Positions 29,209 through 36,934 of a DNA stretch of 64,000 bases are shown here, piece after piece. A model generated the notes under the pieces. The model made no database searches and was not told the DNA's origin. It saw nothing but the letters and a program-made list of their open reading frames with translations. The stretch covers positions 355,945-419,944 of the forward strand of contig NZ_FNDS01000006.1 in assembly GCF_900099785.1 (NCBI RefSeq). Reading direction: 5' to 3'. Each line of letters starts with the position of its first letter. Positions within the stretch are counted from its first letter, which is position 1. Both the position numbers and the translations under genes were made by a program. Source of the DNA: Pseudomonas panipatensis (lineage in GTDB: Bacteria > Pseudomonadota > Gammaproteobacteria > Pseudomonadales > Pseudomonadaceae).

Positions 29209-29979
29209 TCACTGGGCGACCCAGCCGCCATCCATGTTCCAGGCCACGCCGCGTACCTGGGCGGCGGCCTCGCCGCAGAGGAACAGCGCCAGCTCGCCGA
29301 GCTGCTCGGGCGTGACGAAGGCCTGGGAGGGCTGCTTCTCCGCCAGCAGTTCCTGGCGCGCCGCCGCGGGCGTGGAGCCGGCGGCGATGCGCGCGTCGAT
29401 CTGCTGCTGCACCAGCGGCGTGAGCACCCAGCCGGGGCAGATGGCATTGCAGGTGATCGCCGTGCTGGCGGTTTCCAGGGCCACGCTCTTGGTCAGGCCG
29501 ACCAGGCCGTGCTTGGCGGCGACGTAGGCGCTCTTGCCGGCGGAACCGACCAGGCCGTGGGCCGAGGCGATGTTGATGATGCGTCCCCAGCCGCGCTGGC
29601 GCATGCCGGGCAACACCAGGCGGGTGGTGTGGAACGCCGAGGACAGGTTGATGGCGATGATCGCGTCCCAGCGCTCGACGGGAAATTCCTCGACCGGCGC
29701 GACGTACTGGATGCCGGCGTTGTTGACCAGGATGTCGATCGGGCCGAAGCGCTGTTCGGCGAAGGCCACCAGCTCGGCGATCTCCTGCGGACGCGACATG
29801 TCCGCCGGGTGGTGGGCGACCTGCACGCCGCAGGCGGCGATCTCGGCGATGGCCGCGGCGGCATCGCCGAAGCCATTGAGCAGCAGGTTGGCGCCGGCCT
29901 CGGCCAGCTTGCGCGCGATGCCGAGGCCGATGCCGCTGGTGGAACCGGTGACCAGAGCGGTCTTGCCGTTGAGGCTCAT
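29209..29979 (-). CDS. bdhA: 3-hydroxybutyrate dehydrogenase
   Basis: Short-chain dehydrogenase of 256 aa that oxidises D-3-hydroxybutyrate to acetoacetate with NAD. The nucleotide-binding motif TGSTSGIG starts at Thr11, NNAG lies at 86-89, and the catalytic Ser139, Tyr152 and Lys156 are all present. The substrate-specific stretch ASAHGLVGSAGKSAYVAAKH is typical of BdhA. Upstream lies a chimeric remnant of a GntP-type permease and a PAS regulator. In P. aeruginosa the intact versions of these sit next to bdhA. GAGGAGA-like bases precede ATG 29979. Confidence 0.93.
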   Translation of the reverse strand: MSLNGKTALVTGSTSGIGLGIARKLAEAGANLLLNGFGDAAAAIAEIAACGVQVAHHPADMSRPQEIAELVAFAEQRFGPIDILVNNAGIQYVAPVEEFPVERWDAIIAINLSSAFHTTRLVLPGMRQRGWGRIINIASAHGLVGSAGKSAYVAAKHGLVGLTKSVALETASTAITCNAICPGWVLTPLVQQQIDARIAAGSTPAAARQELLAEKQPSQAFVTPEQLGELALFLCGEAAAQVRGVAWNMDGGWVAQ

Positions 29980-30026
29980 GTTTCTCTCCTCGGCGGCCGC
30001 GCATGGCTGGTCGCCGTGTCGGGGGA

Positions 30027-30587
30027 TCAGACGATCCCGGTTGTGTAAAACAGCGTGATGACCACGAAGACCGCCAGGGTCTTGATCAGGGTAATCGCGA
30101 AAATGTCCTTGTAGGCCTCGCGGTGGGTCAGGCCGGTGACTGCCAGCAGGGTGATCACCGCGCCGTTGTGCGGCAGCGTGTCCATGCCGCCGCTGGCCAT
30201 GGCCGCCACCCGGTGCAGCACTTCCAGGGGGATGCCGGCGGCGTTGGCGGCGCCGATGACCGCGCCGCTGTCGTCGCGGATCGGCATGCGCATGACCACC
30301 AGCGGGTCCCTGGCCAGGTCGAGGATGTCCAGCAGCATCGGCCGGCCGCTGCGCACCACCTCGCGCATCAGGCTGCCGGGGATGACGCTCTCCACCGGGC
30401 GGCCGACCGTCTGTTCGGGATCGGCCAGGCCGAAGCGCTGGGCGTAGCGCTGGTTGATCCAGACGATGCGCGCCTCGCGGTCGACGATCAGCGTGCCCTC
30501 GCTGAACTGCTCGATGATTTCGAACAGCGAGCGGATCGCCAGTTGGCGGACGCTCTGGTAGTCGGTGAGGGAATGGCTGTCGTTCAT
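30027..30587 (-). pseudogene. In-frame chimera: PAS domain of a sigma-54-type regulator fused to the C-terminal end of a GntP-family permease
   Basis: One open frame of 186 aa with two unrelated halves. Residues 1 to about 112 form a PAS domain (ALFE-like RSLFEIIEQFSEGTLIVDREARIVWINQRYA ending DPLVVMRMPIRDDSGAVIGA in two separate stretches) like that at the front of sigma-54-dependent activators. From about residue 113 it switches to the last part of a GntP/gluconate-type permease: IPLEVLHRVAAMASGG, DTLPHNGAVITLLAVTGL and a final membrane segment. The join is near 30246-30256. The regulator's AAA+ and DNA-binding domains and most of the permease are missing. In P. aeruginosa an intact regulator and permease adjoin bdhA, so one in-frame deletion explains this. 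Probably non-functional, though it could make a membrane-tethered PAS protein. Confidence 0.8.
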
Positions 30588-30669
30588 GGGCGGCCCGGCG
30601 ACGAAGGTAAGACGTGGGCGCACTCTACCGGGACGCGCCTGGCGGGTCAGCAGGGGCAGGCGCCGCCCA

Positions 30670-30701
30670 TGAAAAAGCCCCGCACGGGGCGGGGCTTTTT
30701 C
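30670..30701. terminator. Strong bidirectional rho-independent terminator
   Basis: Stem AAAAAGCCCCGC / GCGGGGCTTTTT with a short loop, so each strand has a U-tract after a GC-rich stem. It sits 15 nt past the symporter stop and about 85 nt before the start of the chimeric PAS-GntP gene. It separates the two transcripts. Confidence 0.9.
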
Positions 30702-30715
30702 ATGGCGCGCGGGAC

Positions 30716-32173
30716 TCAGTTGCCGAGGGCAGCCTGGGCGGCCAGGGTCTCGGTGTGGTCGCCGTGGTTCCGGCTGAGCTGCGGGGCCAGCGAGCCGATG
30801 ATCATGCCGAAGGCGCTGCAGATCAGGCCGACCAGTTGCGGCGGCCAGAAGTCGCCTTCCTGGTGGCCGAGTTCCAGCGATACCCAGCCGATCAGGCCGA
30901 AGGCGATGGCGGTGAGGGCGCCCTGGGTGGTGGCGCGCTTCCAGAACAGGCCGAAGAACAGCGGCACCACGGCGGCGACCAGGGTCACCTTGTAGGCGTT
31001 GCCGACCATCTCGTAGATGCTGGCGTTGGAGTACAGGGCGAACACGCAGGTGGCGACGGTCATGCCCAGCACGCTGCCGCGCATGGCCCGCAGCGCCTGG
31101 CGGTCGCTCATCCTCGGCAGCATCGGCTTGAGGATGTTCTCGGTCAGGGTCACCGACGGGGCCAGCAGGGCGCCGGACGCCGAGGACATGATCGCCGAGA
31201 GCAGGGCGCCGAAGAACATGATCTGGGCGAACAGCGGGGTGCGCTCCATGATCAGGTGCGGGAGGATCTGCTGCGAGTCTTCGGCCAGCCAGTGCTTGAC
31301 CATCTCCGGGTCGATCATCGACGCGGCGTAGGTCAGGAAGATCGGCAGCATGCAGAACACCAGGTAGCAGGTGGCGCCGGTCATGGTGGCGCGCGAGGCG
31401 ATCTTCTCGGTCTTCGCCGACATCACCCGGGCATACACGTCCTGCTGCGGGATGGAGCCGAACATCATGGTCACCGCGGCGCCGAGGAACGCGACTATGT
31501 CTTTCGCCGAGGTGCCGTTGAGGAAGTGGAACTTGCCTTCGGCGGCGGCGTGGCTGATCACCGCCTGCGGGCCGCCGGCCATGTCGCCGATGAGCCAGAC
31601 CAGGTAGAACAGGCCGCAGACGATGATGATCATCTGCAGGAAGTCGGTCAGCGCCACCGACCACATGCCACCGAACAGGGTGTGCAGGAGGACGATCACG
31701 GTGCCGATCAGCATGCCCTGGGTGGTGGTCAGGGCGCCGTCCGACAGCACGCTGAAGCACACGCCGAGCGCGGTGAGTTGCGCGGCGACCCAGCCCATGT
31801 AGGAGATGATGATCACCAGGCTGGTGAAGATTTCCACGTGCTGGCCGAAGCGCTTGCGGAAGAAGTCACCGATGGTCATCAGGTTCAGGCGGTACAGCGG
31901 GCGGGCGAACACCAGGCCGACCAGCATCAGGCAGCCGAAGGAACCGAAGGGGTCTTCGATGATGCCGGCGAAGCCTTCCTGGAGGAAGGTGGCGGGAATG
32001 CCCAGCACGGCTTCGGAGCCGAACCAGGTGGCGAACACCATGGTCACGACCAGGGGGAAGGACATGCTGCGGCCGGCGGCCGCGTAGTCCGAAGCGTTGT
32101 GCACGCGGGTGGCTGCGTAGAAGCCGACAATGACGGTGATCAACAGGTAGATCGCGACAAACCAGATCAGCAT
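30716..32173 (-). CDS. Sodium:solute symporter (SSS family)
   Basis: Inner-membrane carrier of 485 aa with about 13 hydrophobic segments. SSS-family marks: GRSMSFPLVVTMVFATWFGSE near TM2, GFAGIIEDPFGSFGC, GGMWSVALTDFLQMIIIVCG and GALLSAIMSSASGALLAPSV with the small-residue sodium-site region. The start is put at ATG 32173 because the membrane segment begins there; an in-frame extension to 32230 lacks hydrophobic character. The substrate is unknown. The place next to the 3-hydroxybutyrate/acetoacetate genes suggests an organic acid. It is followed by a strong terminator. Confidence 0.87.
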   Translation of the reverse strand: MLIWFVAIYLLITVIVGFYAATRVHNASDYAAAGRSMSFPLVVTMVFATWFGSEAVLGIPATFLQEGFAGIIEDPFGSFGCLMLVGLVFARPLYRLNLMTIGDFFRKRFGQHVEIFTSLVIIISYMGWVAAQLTALGVCFSVLSDGALTTTQGMLIGTVIVLLHTLFGGMWSVALTDFLQMIIIVCGLFYLVWLIGDMAGGPQAVISHAAAEGKFHFLNGTSAKDIVAFLGAAVTMMFGSIPQQDVYARVMSAKTEKIASRATMTGATCYLVFCMLPIFLTYAASMIDPEMVKHWLAEDSQQILPHLIMERTPLFAQIMFFGALLSAIMSSASGALLAPSVTLTENILKPMLPRMSDRQALRAMRGSVLGMTVATCVFALYSNASIYEMVGNAYKVTLVAAVVPLFFGLFWKRATTQGALTAIAFGLIGWVSLELGHQEGDFWPPQLVGLICSAFGMIIGSLAPQLSRNHGDHTETLAAQAALGN

Positions 32174-32614
32174 TTGCTCGTACTTTCCATTGGCTGGCCA
32201 GGTGCGCAGAGGAGGGGCAGGGCGGCGCAACTGGCACGTTTTTGTTTTTAGGCATCGCGGCGACCTGGCGGCAGGGGCCAGGAGTCCGGGTGGCAGGGGC
32301 CTGCCCTCCGGGACGCAACGGTCGAGCAGTCTGCCAAAGACGTAAAATATGTCAAACGATTACAGTGCTTATGAATGAAAAAAATGACAGACGAGCATGC
32401 TTGAATTCATTAAGTTGTTGATTTATCGCGCATGAAGAGACTCGCCAGTCAGATATTTTTGACACTGCCTGTTCGATATGAAGAACGCTTGCTGAGTCGG
32501 TTCAGCTTCCGTGCCGCCTGGGCTGGCGGCCCGTCGCCGCACCGGGGAACCGGGCGGGTATGGAAATCCGTCGGTGCCGATTAAACTCGGGTTTTTTCGT
32601 TCAAGGACGTCCCC
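32174..32614. other. Divergent intergenic region, AT-richer
   Basis: 441 bp between the symporter and the DyP peroxidase. It includes an AT-rich stretch (about 32340-32470), markedly poorer in GC than the genes on both sides, where promoters for both directions probably lie. TGGCACGTTTTTGTTT at about 32232 resembles a sigma-54 site, but it points rightwards with no gene close enough to use it. No convincing coding frame is seen. Confidence 0.4.
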
Positions 32615-33502
32615 ATGAGCCATTACCAGCCCGGCATTCTCGCCACCCCGGTTCCCCCGCAGGCCCGTCACCTGTTCTTTGACCTGCACGCCGTCGAACA
32701 CCTGCCGGCGGCTCTCGACCGCCTGCAGCGCCTGGTCGATGGCGCTGCCGCGGTGGTCGGCTGCGGCGAGTCCCTGGTGCGAGCGCTGGGCCGCCGCATC
32801 GAGGGCTTGCGCGAGTTCCCGGCGCTTTCCGGCGTTGGCGTGGACAACCCCTCGACCCCGCATGCCTTGTGGGTCTGGCTGCATGGCGAGGACCGCGGCG
32901 AGCTGCTCCTGCGCACCCACGAGCTGCAGCGCGAGTTGGCCCCCGCACTGCATCTGGTGGCGCTGACCGAAGCCTTCCGCCACGGCAGCGGCCACGACCT
33001 GACCGGCTACGAAGATGGCACCGAGAACCCGCATGACGCCGCCGCCCTGGCCGCCGCCATCGTCAGCGGCAGCGGTTCGGGCCTGGACGGTGGCAGCTTC
33101 GCCGCGATCCAGCAGTGGCGCCACGAGCTGCAAGCCTTCGCCGCGCTGCCGCAGGGCGAGCAGGACGACATCATCGGCCGGCGCAAGAGCGACAACGAGG
33201 AGCTGGAGGACGCCCCGGAATCCGCCCACGTCAAACGCACCGCCCAGGAAAGCTTCAGCCCCGAAGCCTTCGTCGTGCGTCGCTCGATGCCCTGGACCAG
33301 CGGCGCCGACGCCGGCCTGATGTTCCTCGCCTTCGGCCACAGCCTGGATGCCTTCGAGGCGCAACTGCGGCGCATGAGCGGGCTGGAAGATGGCATCGTC
33401 GACGCGCTTTATCGCTTCAGCCGGCCGCTCAGCGGCGGCTACTACTGGTGCCCGCCGTGCAAGGCGGGCGTGCTCGACTTGAGCGCGCTGCTGAGTGACT
33501 GA
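32615..33502 (+). CDS. DyP-type heme peroxidase (YfeX-like)
   Basis: Cytoplasmic dye-decolorising-type peroxidase of 295 aa. The defining GxxDG motif is GYEDG (131-135) with distal Asp134. The proximal heme ligand is His205 in ESAHVKRTAQ, and the distal arginine is at 222-223 (VVRRSMPW). Length and sequence place it with the YfeX/P-type group, which has no Tat signal and acts on heme or porphyrinogens or small phenolics with hydrogen peroxide. AAGGA precedes ATG 32615. Monocistronic. Confidence 0.92.
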   Translation: MSHYQPGILATPVPPQARHLFFDLHAVEHLPAALDRLQRLVDGAAAVVGCGESLVRALGRRIEGLREFPALSGVGVDNPSTPHALWVWLHGEDRGELLLRTHELQRELAPALHLVALTEAFRHGSGHDLTGYEDGTENPHDAAALAAAIVSGSGSGLDGGSFAAIQQWRHELQAFAALPQGEQDDIIGRRKSDNEELEDAPESAHVKRTAQESFSPEAFVVRRSMPWTSGADAGLMFLAFGHSLDAFEAQLRRMSGLEDGIVDALYRFSRPLSGGYYWCPPCKAGVLDLSALLSD

Positions 33503-33581
33503 GTCGCGCGGCGTGGTCCGTCAGGTAACCCTGTAGGAATCGCTTGACGCTGCGCCCTGGCATCGCCTAAGTTCCCAAGCC

Positions 33582-33647
33582 ATGACCCGCACGAACCTGA
33601 ACCTCGGCCGCATCATTATTACCGCCATTACGTCATTGGCGGGTTAG
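33582..33647 (+). CDS. Ile/Thr-rich leader peptide of the ilvA attenuator
   Basis: A 21-codon frame beginning at ATG 33582 and ending TAG 33645-33647. Its core reads RIIITAIT, encoded by ATC ATT ATT ACC GCC ATT ACG, so four isoleucine and two threonine codons fall in seven. Two more threonines lie near the start. Isoleucine is the end product of the downstream ilvA pathway and threonine its substrate, as expected of an attenuation leader. No strong ribosome site is visible (AAG at 33577 only). It is too short for ordinary gene finding; the call rests on codon content and the RNA folds around it. Confidence 0.8.
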   Translation: MTRTNLNLGRIIITAITSLAG

Positions 33648-33687
33648 CCGACGTCCACCGAACCCGCCCTCGAGGCGGGTTCTTCCT
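33622..33687 (+). promoter_or_regulatory. Transcription attenuator before the SnoaL-ilvA operon
   Basis: Four segments give the classic switch. Segment 1 CCGCCA (33623-33628) can pair with TGGCGG (33637-33642). Segment 2 GGCGGGTT (33638-33645) can pair with segment 3 AACCCGCC (33661-33668) as antiterminator. Segment 3 also pairs with segment 4 GGCGGGTT (33674-33681) as terminator, loop CTCGA, followed by CTTCCT. Segments 2 and 4 are identical. A ribosome stalled at the Ile/Thr codons would free segment 2 and allow read-through; one reaching the TAG at 33645 would cover it and let the terminator form. Confidence 0.8.
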
Positions 33688-33731
33688 AACTGTCTCCAGG
33701 GCACCGAAAACCGCCCAGCAGGAGACAGGCT

Positions 33732-34160
33732 ATGAGCCCCTACAGCGTCACCCAGGCCATCGAACTGGCCGACCGACTGATCAACGCCCGGCAGTTCGAC
33801 CTACTCATGGATTTCTATACCGAGGACGCCACCCTGGTGGTGCGCCCCGGGCTCAATGCCTGTGGCCGCGAGCAGATCCGTCGCGCCTTCGACGCCATCG
33901 ACGCGCATTTCAATAGCGGCCTCAAGGTGCGCCAGGCGGCCATGCAGGTGCTCGAATCCGGTGACATCGCGCTGGTTCTGGCGCGCACCCTGATTGCCGG
34001 GGAGACCGCCGACGGCCCGCAGGTACTGGCGCGCAAGGCCACCTATGTGTTCCGCCGCGAGGCCGACGGCCAGTGGCGCTGCGCGGTGGACAACGCCTAT
34101 GGCAGCGAGCTCCTCGACAGCCTGCCGCCGGCCGGCCAAACCCGGGAGGCGCAAGCATGA
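33732..34160 (+). CDS. SnoaL/NTF2-like protein
   Basis: Protein of 142 aa with the SnoaL/NTF2-like cone fold (MDFYTEDATLVVRPGLNACG, AIDAHFNSGLKVRQAAMQVL, RKATYVFRREADGQWRCAVDNAYG). These proteins are either small enzymes or ligand-binding units; no specific function can be given. AGGAG precedes ATG 33732. Its stop overlaps the ilvA start (ATGA, 34157-34160), so it is the first gene of a two-gene operon behind the Ile/Thr attenuator. This suggests a link with threonine dehydratase or its reactive imine/enamine product, which is inference. Confidence 0.82.
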   Translation: MSPYSVTQAIELADRLINARQFDLLMDFYTEDATLVVRPGLNACGREQIRRAFDAIDAHFNSGLKVRQAAMQVLESGDIALVLARTLIAGETADGPQVLARKATYVFRREADGQWRCAVDNAYGSELLDSLPPAGQTREAQA

Positions 34161-35686
34161 GCCAGGACGCACTGCTCAAGCGCTACGTGCGCAAGATCCT
34201 CGCCGCGCCGGTGTATGACGTCGCCATCGAGACCCCGCTGCAGCCGGCCCGCCAGCTCTCCGAGCGCCTCGGTAACCGTGTGCTGCTCAAGCGCGAAGAC
34301 CTGCAGCCGGTGTTCTCCTTCAAGATCCGCGGCGCCTACAACAAGCTCGCCCAGCTCTCCGCCGAGGAGCGCGCGCGCGGGGTGATCGCCGCCTCCGCCG
34401 GCAACCATGCCCAAGGCCTGGCGCTGGCCGCCAAGGAGCTGGGGGTGAGCGCGACCATCGTCATGCCGCGCACCACCCCGGAACTGAAGGTGCAGGGCGT
34501 GTTGTCCCGTGGTGGCAAGGCGCTGCTGCACGGTGATGCCTTTCCCGAGGCGCTGGCCCATGCCCTGCGCCTGGTCGAGGAACACGGCTATACCTTCGTG
34601 CCGCCCTACGACGACCCGGACGTGATCGCTGGCCAGGGCACCGTGGCCATGGAAATCCTCCGCCAGCATCCCGGTCGTCTCGACGCGATCTTCGTCCCGG
34701 TCGGTGGCGGCGGGCTGATCGCCGGTATCGCCGCCTACGTGAAATACCTGCGCCCGGAGACCAAGGTCATCGGCGTCGAGCCGGACGACTCCAATTGCCT
34801 GCAGGCCGCCCTGGCCGCCGGCGAGCGCGTGGTGCTGAACCAGGTCGGGCTGTTCGCCGACGGCGTGGCGGTGGCACAGATCGGCCAGCACACCTTCGAT
34901 ATCGCCCGCCAGTATGTGGATGAGGTGATCACCGTCAGCACCGACGAAATCTGCGCGGCGATCAAGGATATCTACGACGATACCCGCTCAATCACCGAGC
35001 CGGCCGGCGCCCTGGCCGTGGCCGGGATCAAGAAGTACGTCGAGCGCGAGCAGGCCAGCGGGCAGACCCTGGTGGCCATCGACTCCGGCGCCAACATCAA
35101 CTTCGACCGCCTGCGCCACGTCGCCGAGCGCGCCGAACTGGGCGAGAAGCGCGAAGCCATCCTGGCGGTGACCATTCCCGAGCGGCCGGGCAGCTTCCAG
35201 GCGTTCTGCGAGGCCATCGGCAAGCGCCAGATCACCGAGTTCAACTACCGCTACAAGCACGACGAGGAGGCGCAGATCTTCGTCGGCATCCAGACCCACC
35301 CGCAGCACGATCCGCGCGCGGCCTTGCTCGGGCATCTGCGCGGCCAGGGCTTCCCGGTGCTCGATCTGACCGACAACGAAGTGGCCAAGCTGCACATCCG
35401 CCACATGGTCGGCGGCCGCGCGCCGCAGGTCGGCGCCGAGCGGCTGTTGCGCTTCGAGTTCCCGGAACGCCCCGGCGCGTTGTTCGACTTCCTCGGCAAA
35501 CTCGGCGGGCGCTGGAACATCAGCCTGTTCCACTACCGCAACCACGGCGCCGCCGATGGCCGCGTGCTGGCCGGTCTGCAAGTGCCGGACGGCGAGCTTG
35601 GCGAGCTGCACGCGGCCTTGGCGGCGATCGGCTATCCGTACTGGGACGAGAGCGAGAATCCGGCCTATCGGCTGTTCATCGGCTAG
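34157..35686 (+). CDS. ilvA: Threonine ammonia-lyase, biosynthetic
   Basis: PLP enzyme of 509 aa converting threonine to 2-oxobutyrate, the first step of isoleucine synthesis. The PLP lysine is Lys56 in VFSFKIRGAYNK. The phosphate-binding glycine loop is VPVGGGGLIAG, and SAGNHAQGLALAAKELG is also present. Two C-terminal ACT-like regulatory domains (starting near AILAVTIPERPGSF and LLRFEFPERPGALF) show it is the long, isoleucine-inhibited biosynthetic type. GGGAGG lies before ATG 34157. It is regulated by product binding and, from the leader upstream, probably by attenuation. Pseudomonads often have two ilvA copies; this is one. Confidence 0.95.
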   Translation: MSQDALLKRYVRKILAAPVYDVAIETPLQPARQLSERLGNRVLLKREDLQPVFSFKIRGAYNKLAQLSAEERARGVIAASAGNHAQGLALAAKELGVSATIVMPRTTPELKVQGVLSRGGKALLHGDAFPEALAHALRLVEEHGYTFVPPYDDPDVIAGQGTVAMEILRQHPGRLDAIFVPVGGGGLIAGIAAYVKYLRPETKVIGVEPDDSNCLQAALAAGERVVLNQVGLFADGVAVAQIGQHTFDIARQYVDEVITVSTDEICAAIKDIYDDTRSITEPAGALAVAGIKKYVEREQASGQTLVAIDSGANINFDRLRHVAERAELGEKREAILAVTIPERPGSFQAFCEAIGKRQITEFNYRYKHDEEAQIFVGIQTHPQHDPRAALLGHLRGQGFPVLDLTDNEVAKLHIRHMVGGRAPQVGAERLLRFEFPERPGALFDFLGKLGGRWNISLFHYRNHGAADGRVLAGLQVPDGELGELHAALAAIGYPYWDESENPAYRLFIG

Positions 35687-35789
35687 GCCTGTGGCGCGAT
35701 GAGCTGGAGAATGTCGCGCAGGCGGTCGAGCGCCGGATCGATGTCCAGGGTCTCGATGGCGCCGCTGCCGCAGTGAGCGCGGCACAGGC

Positions 35790-35826
35790 AAAAAAAGAGG
35801 CGGCAGCCGGGCAGGGCTGCCGCCTC
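35790..35826 (-). terminator. Rho-independent terminator of the PLD-like gene
   Basis: Perfect 11-bp stem GAGGCGGCAGC / GCTGCCGCCTC (35797-35826) with an A-run at 35790-35796, which is a U-tract for minus-strand transcription. It is 42 nt past the stop of the PLD-like gene. Confidence 0.9.
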
Positions 35827-35867
35827 TCTTCCATGCAGCCCGCGGGCCGCCGTGCCGCGTCCGCGGC

Positions 35868-36818
35868 TCAGATCATGAAGCGCAGGATGTCCGCGCGATT
35901 GATCTCGGTACGGCCTTCCTCGTACCAGCGCGGGATGGCCTCCTTGAGGCTTTCCTTGGCGTCTTCCAGCTTGAAGGGCACGGAGTAGCGCTTCTTGCGA
36001 TAGGAATAGATGTAGTAGGTGCCGTCGCGGTAGAGGATACGGTCGAAGGTGTAGAAGGCGATGTTGGTGCCATTGCAGCGCGCGGTCAGCACCACGTCGC
36101 CTTCTTCGTAGGGCAGCGCGCCCTCGGCGCATTCGTAGGTGAAGAACTCGCGGACGTCGTCCCAGGCCACGCCATTGCTGCTGTCGCGCAGGTGGCGCTC
36201 GGCGATGCTTTCGGAGTCTTCGGAATGGTCGCTGTACCAGGTGAACAGCGGGATGCTCTGGTTCGACTCCTCGCCCAGCCAGCTTTCGCCGTCCAGGTAT
36301 TGCGCGGTGCGCGCCAGGCCGGCCTGCATGCGCCGGTGGCTGTAGCGGTACTCTTCGAGGGCTTCGTCGAAGGCCTCGCTCTGGCTGCTGGAGAGCACGC
36401 CCTCGCTGGCCTTCAGTGCCGCGATGCGCGCCTGGTAGCCGGCGTAGAGCACGGCGTCCTGGAGGACCACGGCGTTGTCGCGGGACAGGCTGACACCGAT
36501 CTCGGTGAAGTTGGCGCTGCCGAGGATGACCAGGTCCGGCTCGATCAGGTAGAGCTTCCAGTGGATGCTCTTCTGGTTGCGGAAATCCACGGCGAAGCTG
36601 AGGTCGTCGCCGGCCTCGCTGGTGCAGTGTTCGATGAAGTCGGGGGAGGTGAAGGAGTTGATGGTGCCGACGACGATGTCCAGGCGGTTGCCCTGCGCGC
36701 GCAGCCGATCGACGAGCGCTTCGGTGCCAGCGGCGAAGGCGGAGACGACCGTGATGTTCTTGTCGCGTTGCTGGCCGAGGAAGCCCGCGAGGTCGTTTTG
36801 ATTATCGAGGATCTGCAT
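35868..36818 (-). CDS. Phospholipase D-like domain protein
   Basis: Cytoplasmic protein of 316 aa with one PLD-like catalytic half. The motif is HWKLYLIE (His86, Lys88, Glu93), followed by LGSANFTEIG (Gly100-Ser101-Asn103). The usual aspartate of HxKxxxxD is replaced by glutamate. No second HKD is evident, so a working enzyme would need a dimer. The C-terminal half is rich in acidic and aromatic residues (RYSHRRMQAG, FTWYSDHSEDSES) and unfamiliar to me. GGAG precedes ATG 36818. Single gene with its own terminator. Nuclease, phospholipase or non-enzymatic roles are all possible. Confidence 0.7.
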   Translation of the reverse strand: MQILDNQNDLAGFLGQQRDKNITVVSAFAAGTEALVDRLRAQGNRLDIVVGTINSFTSPDFIEHCTSEAGDDLSFAVDFRNQKSIHWKLYLIEPDLVILGSANFTEIGVSLSRDNAVVLQDAVLYAGYQARIAALKASEGVLSSSQSEAFDEALEEYRYSHRRMQAGLARTAQYLDGESWLGEESNQSIPLFTWYSDHSEDSESIAERHLRDSSNGVAWDDVREFFTYECAEGALPYEEGDVVLTARCNGTNIAFYTFDRILYRDGTYYIYSYRKKRYSVPFKLEDAKESLKEAIPRWYEEGRTEINRADILRFMI

Positions 36819-36934
36819 AGGTTCTCCAGCAGCAGTGACTCTGCAATGCCGCCTATTCTGGCACGGCGGCCCGCGCGGATACAGGCGTAGCGCTAAAAGC
36901 CTTGCCGCCGCGCGAGGCGCCGGGCGGCAGCCGC

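Noticed and set aside
32229..32246. Sigma-54-like TGGCAC-N5-TGTTT site
   Set aside because: It faces right with the nearest downstream start 370 nt away, and the second half does not match TTGC well.
30614..32251. Plus-strand open frame of 545 codons opposite the symporter
   Set aside because: Its His/Gly/Ala/Gln-rich product is typical of antisense reading of membrane-protein genes.
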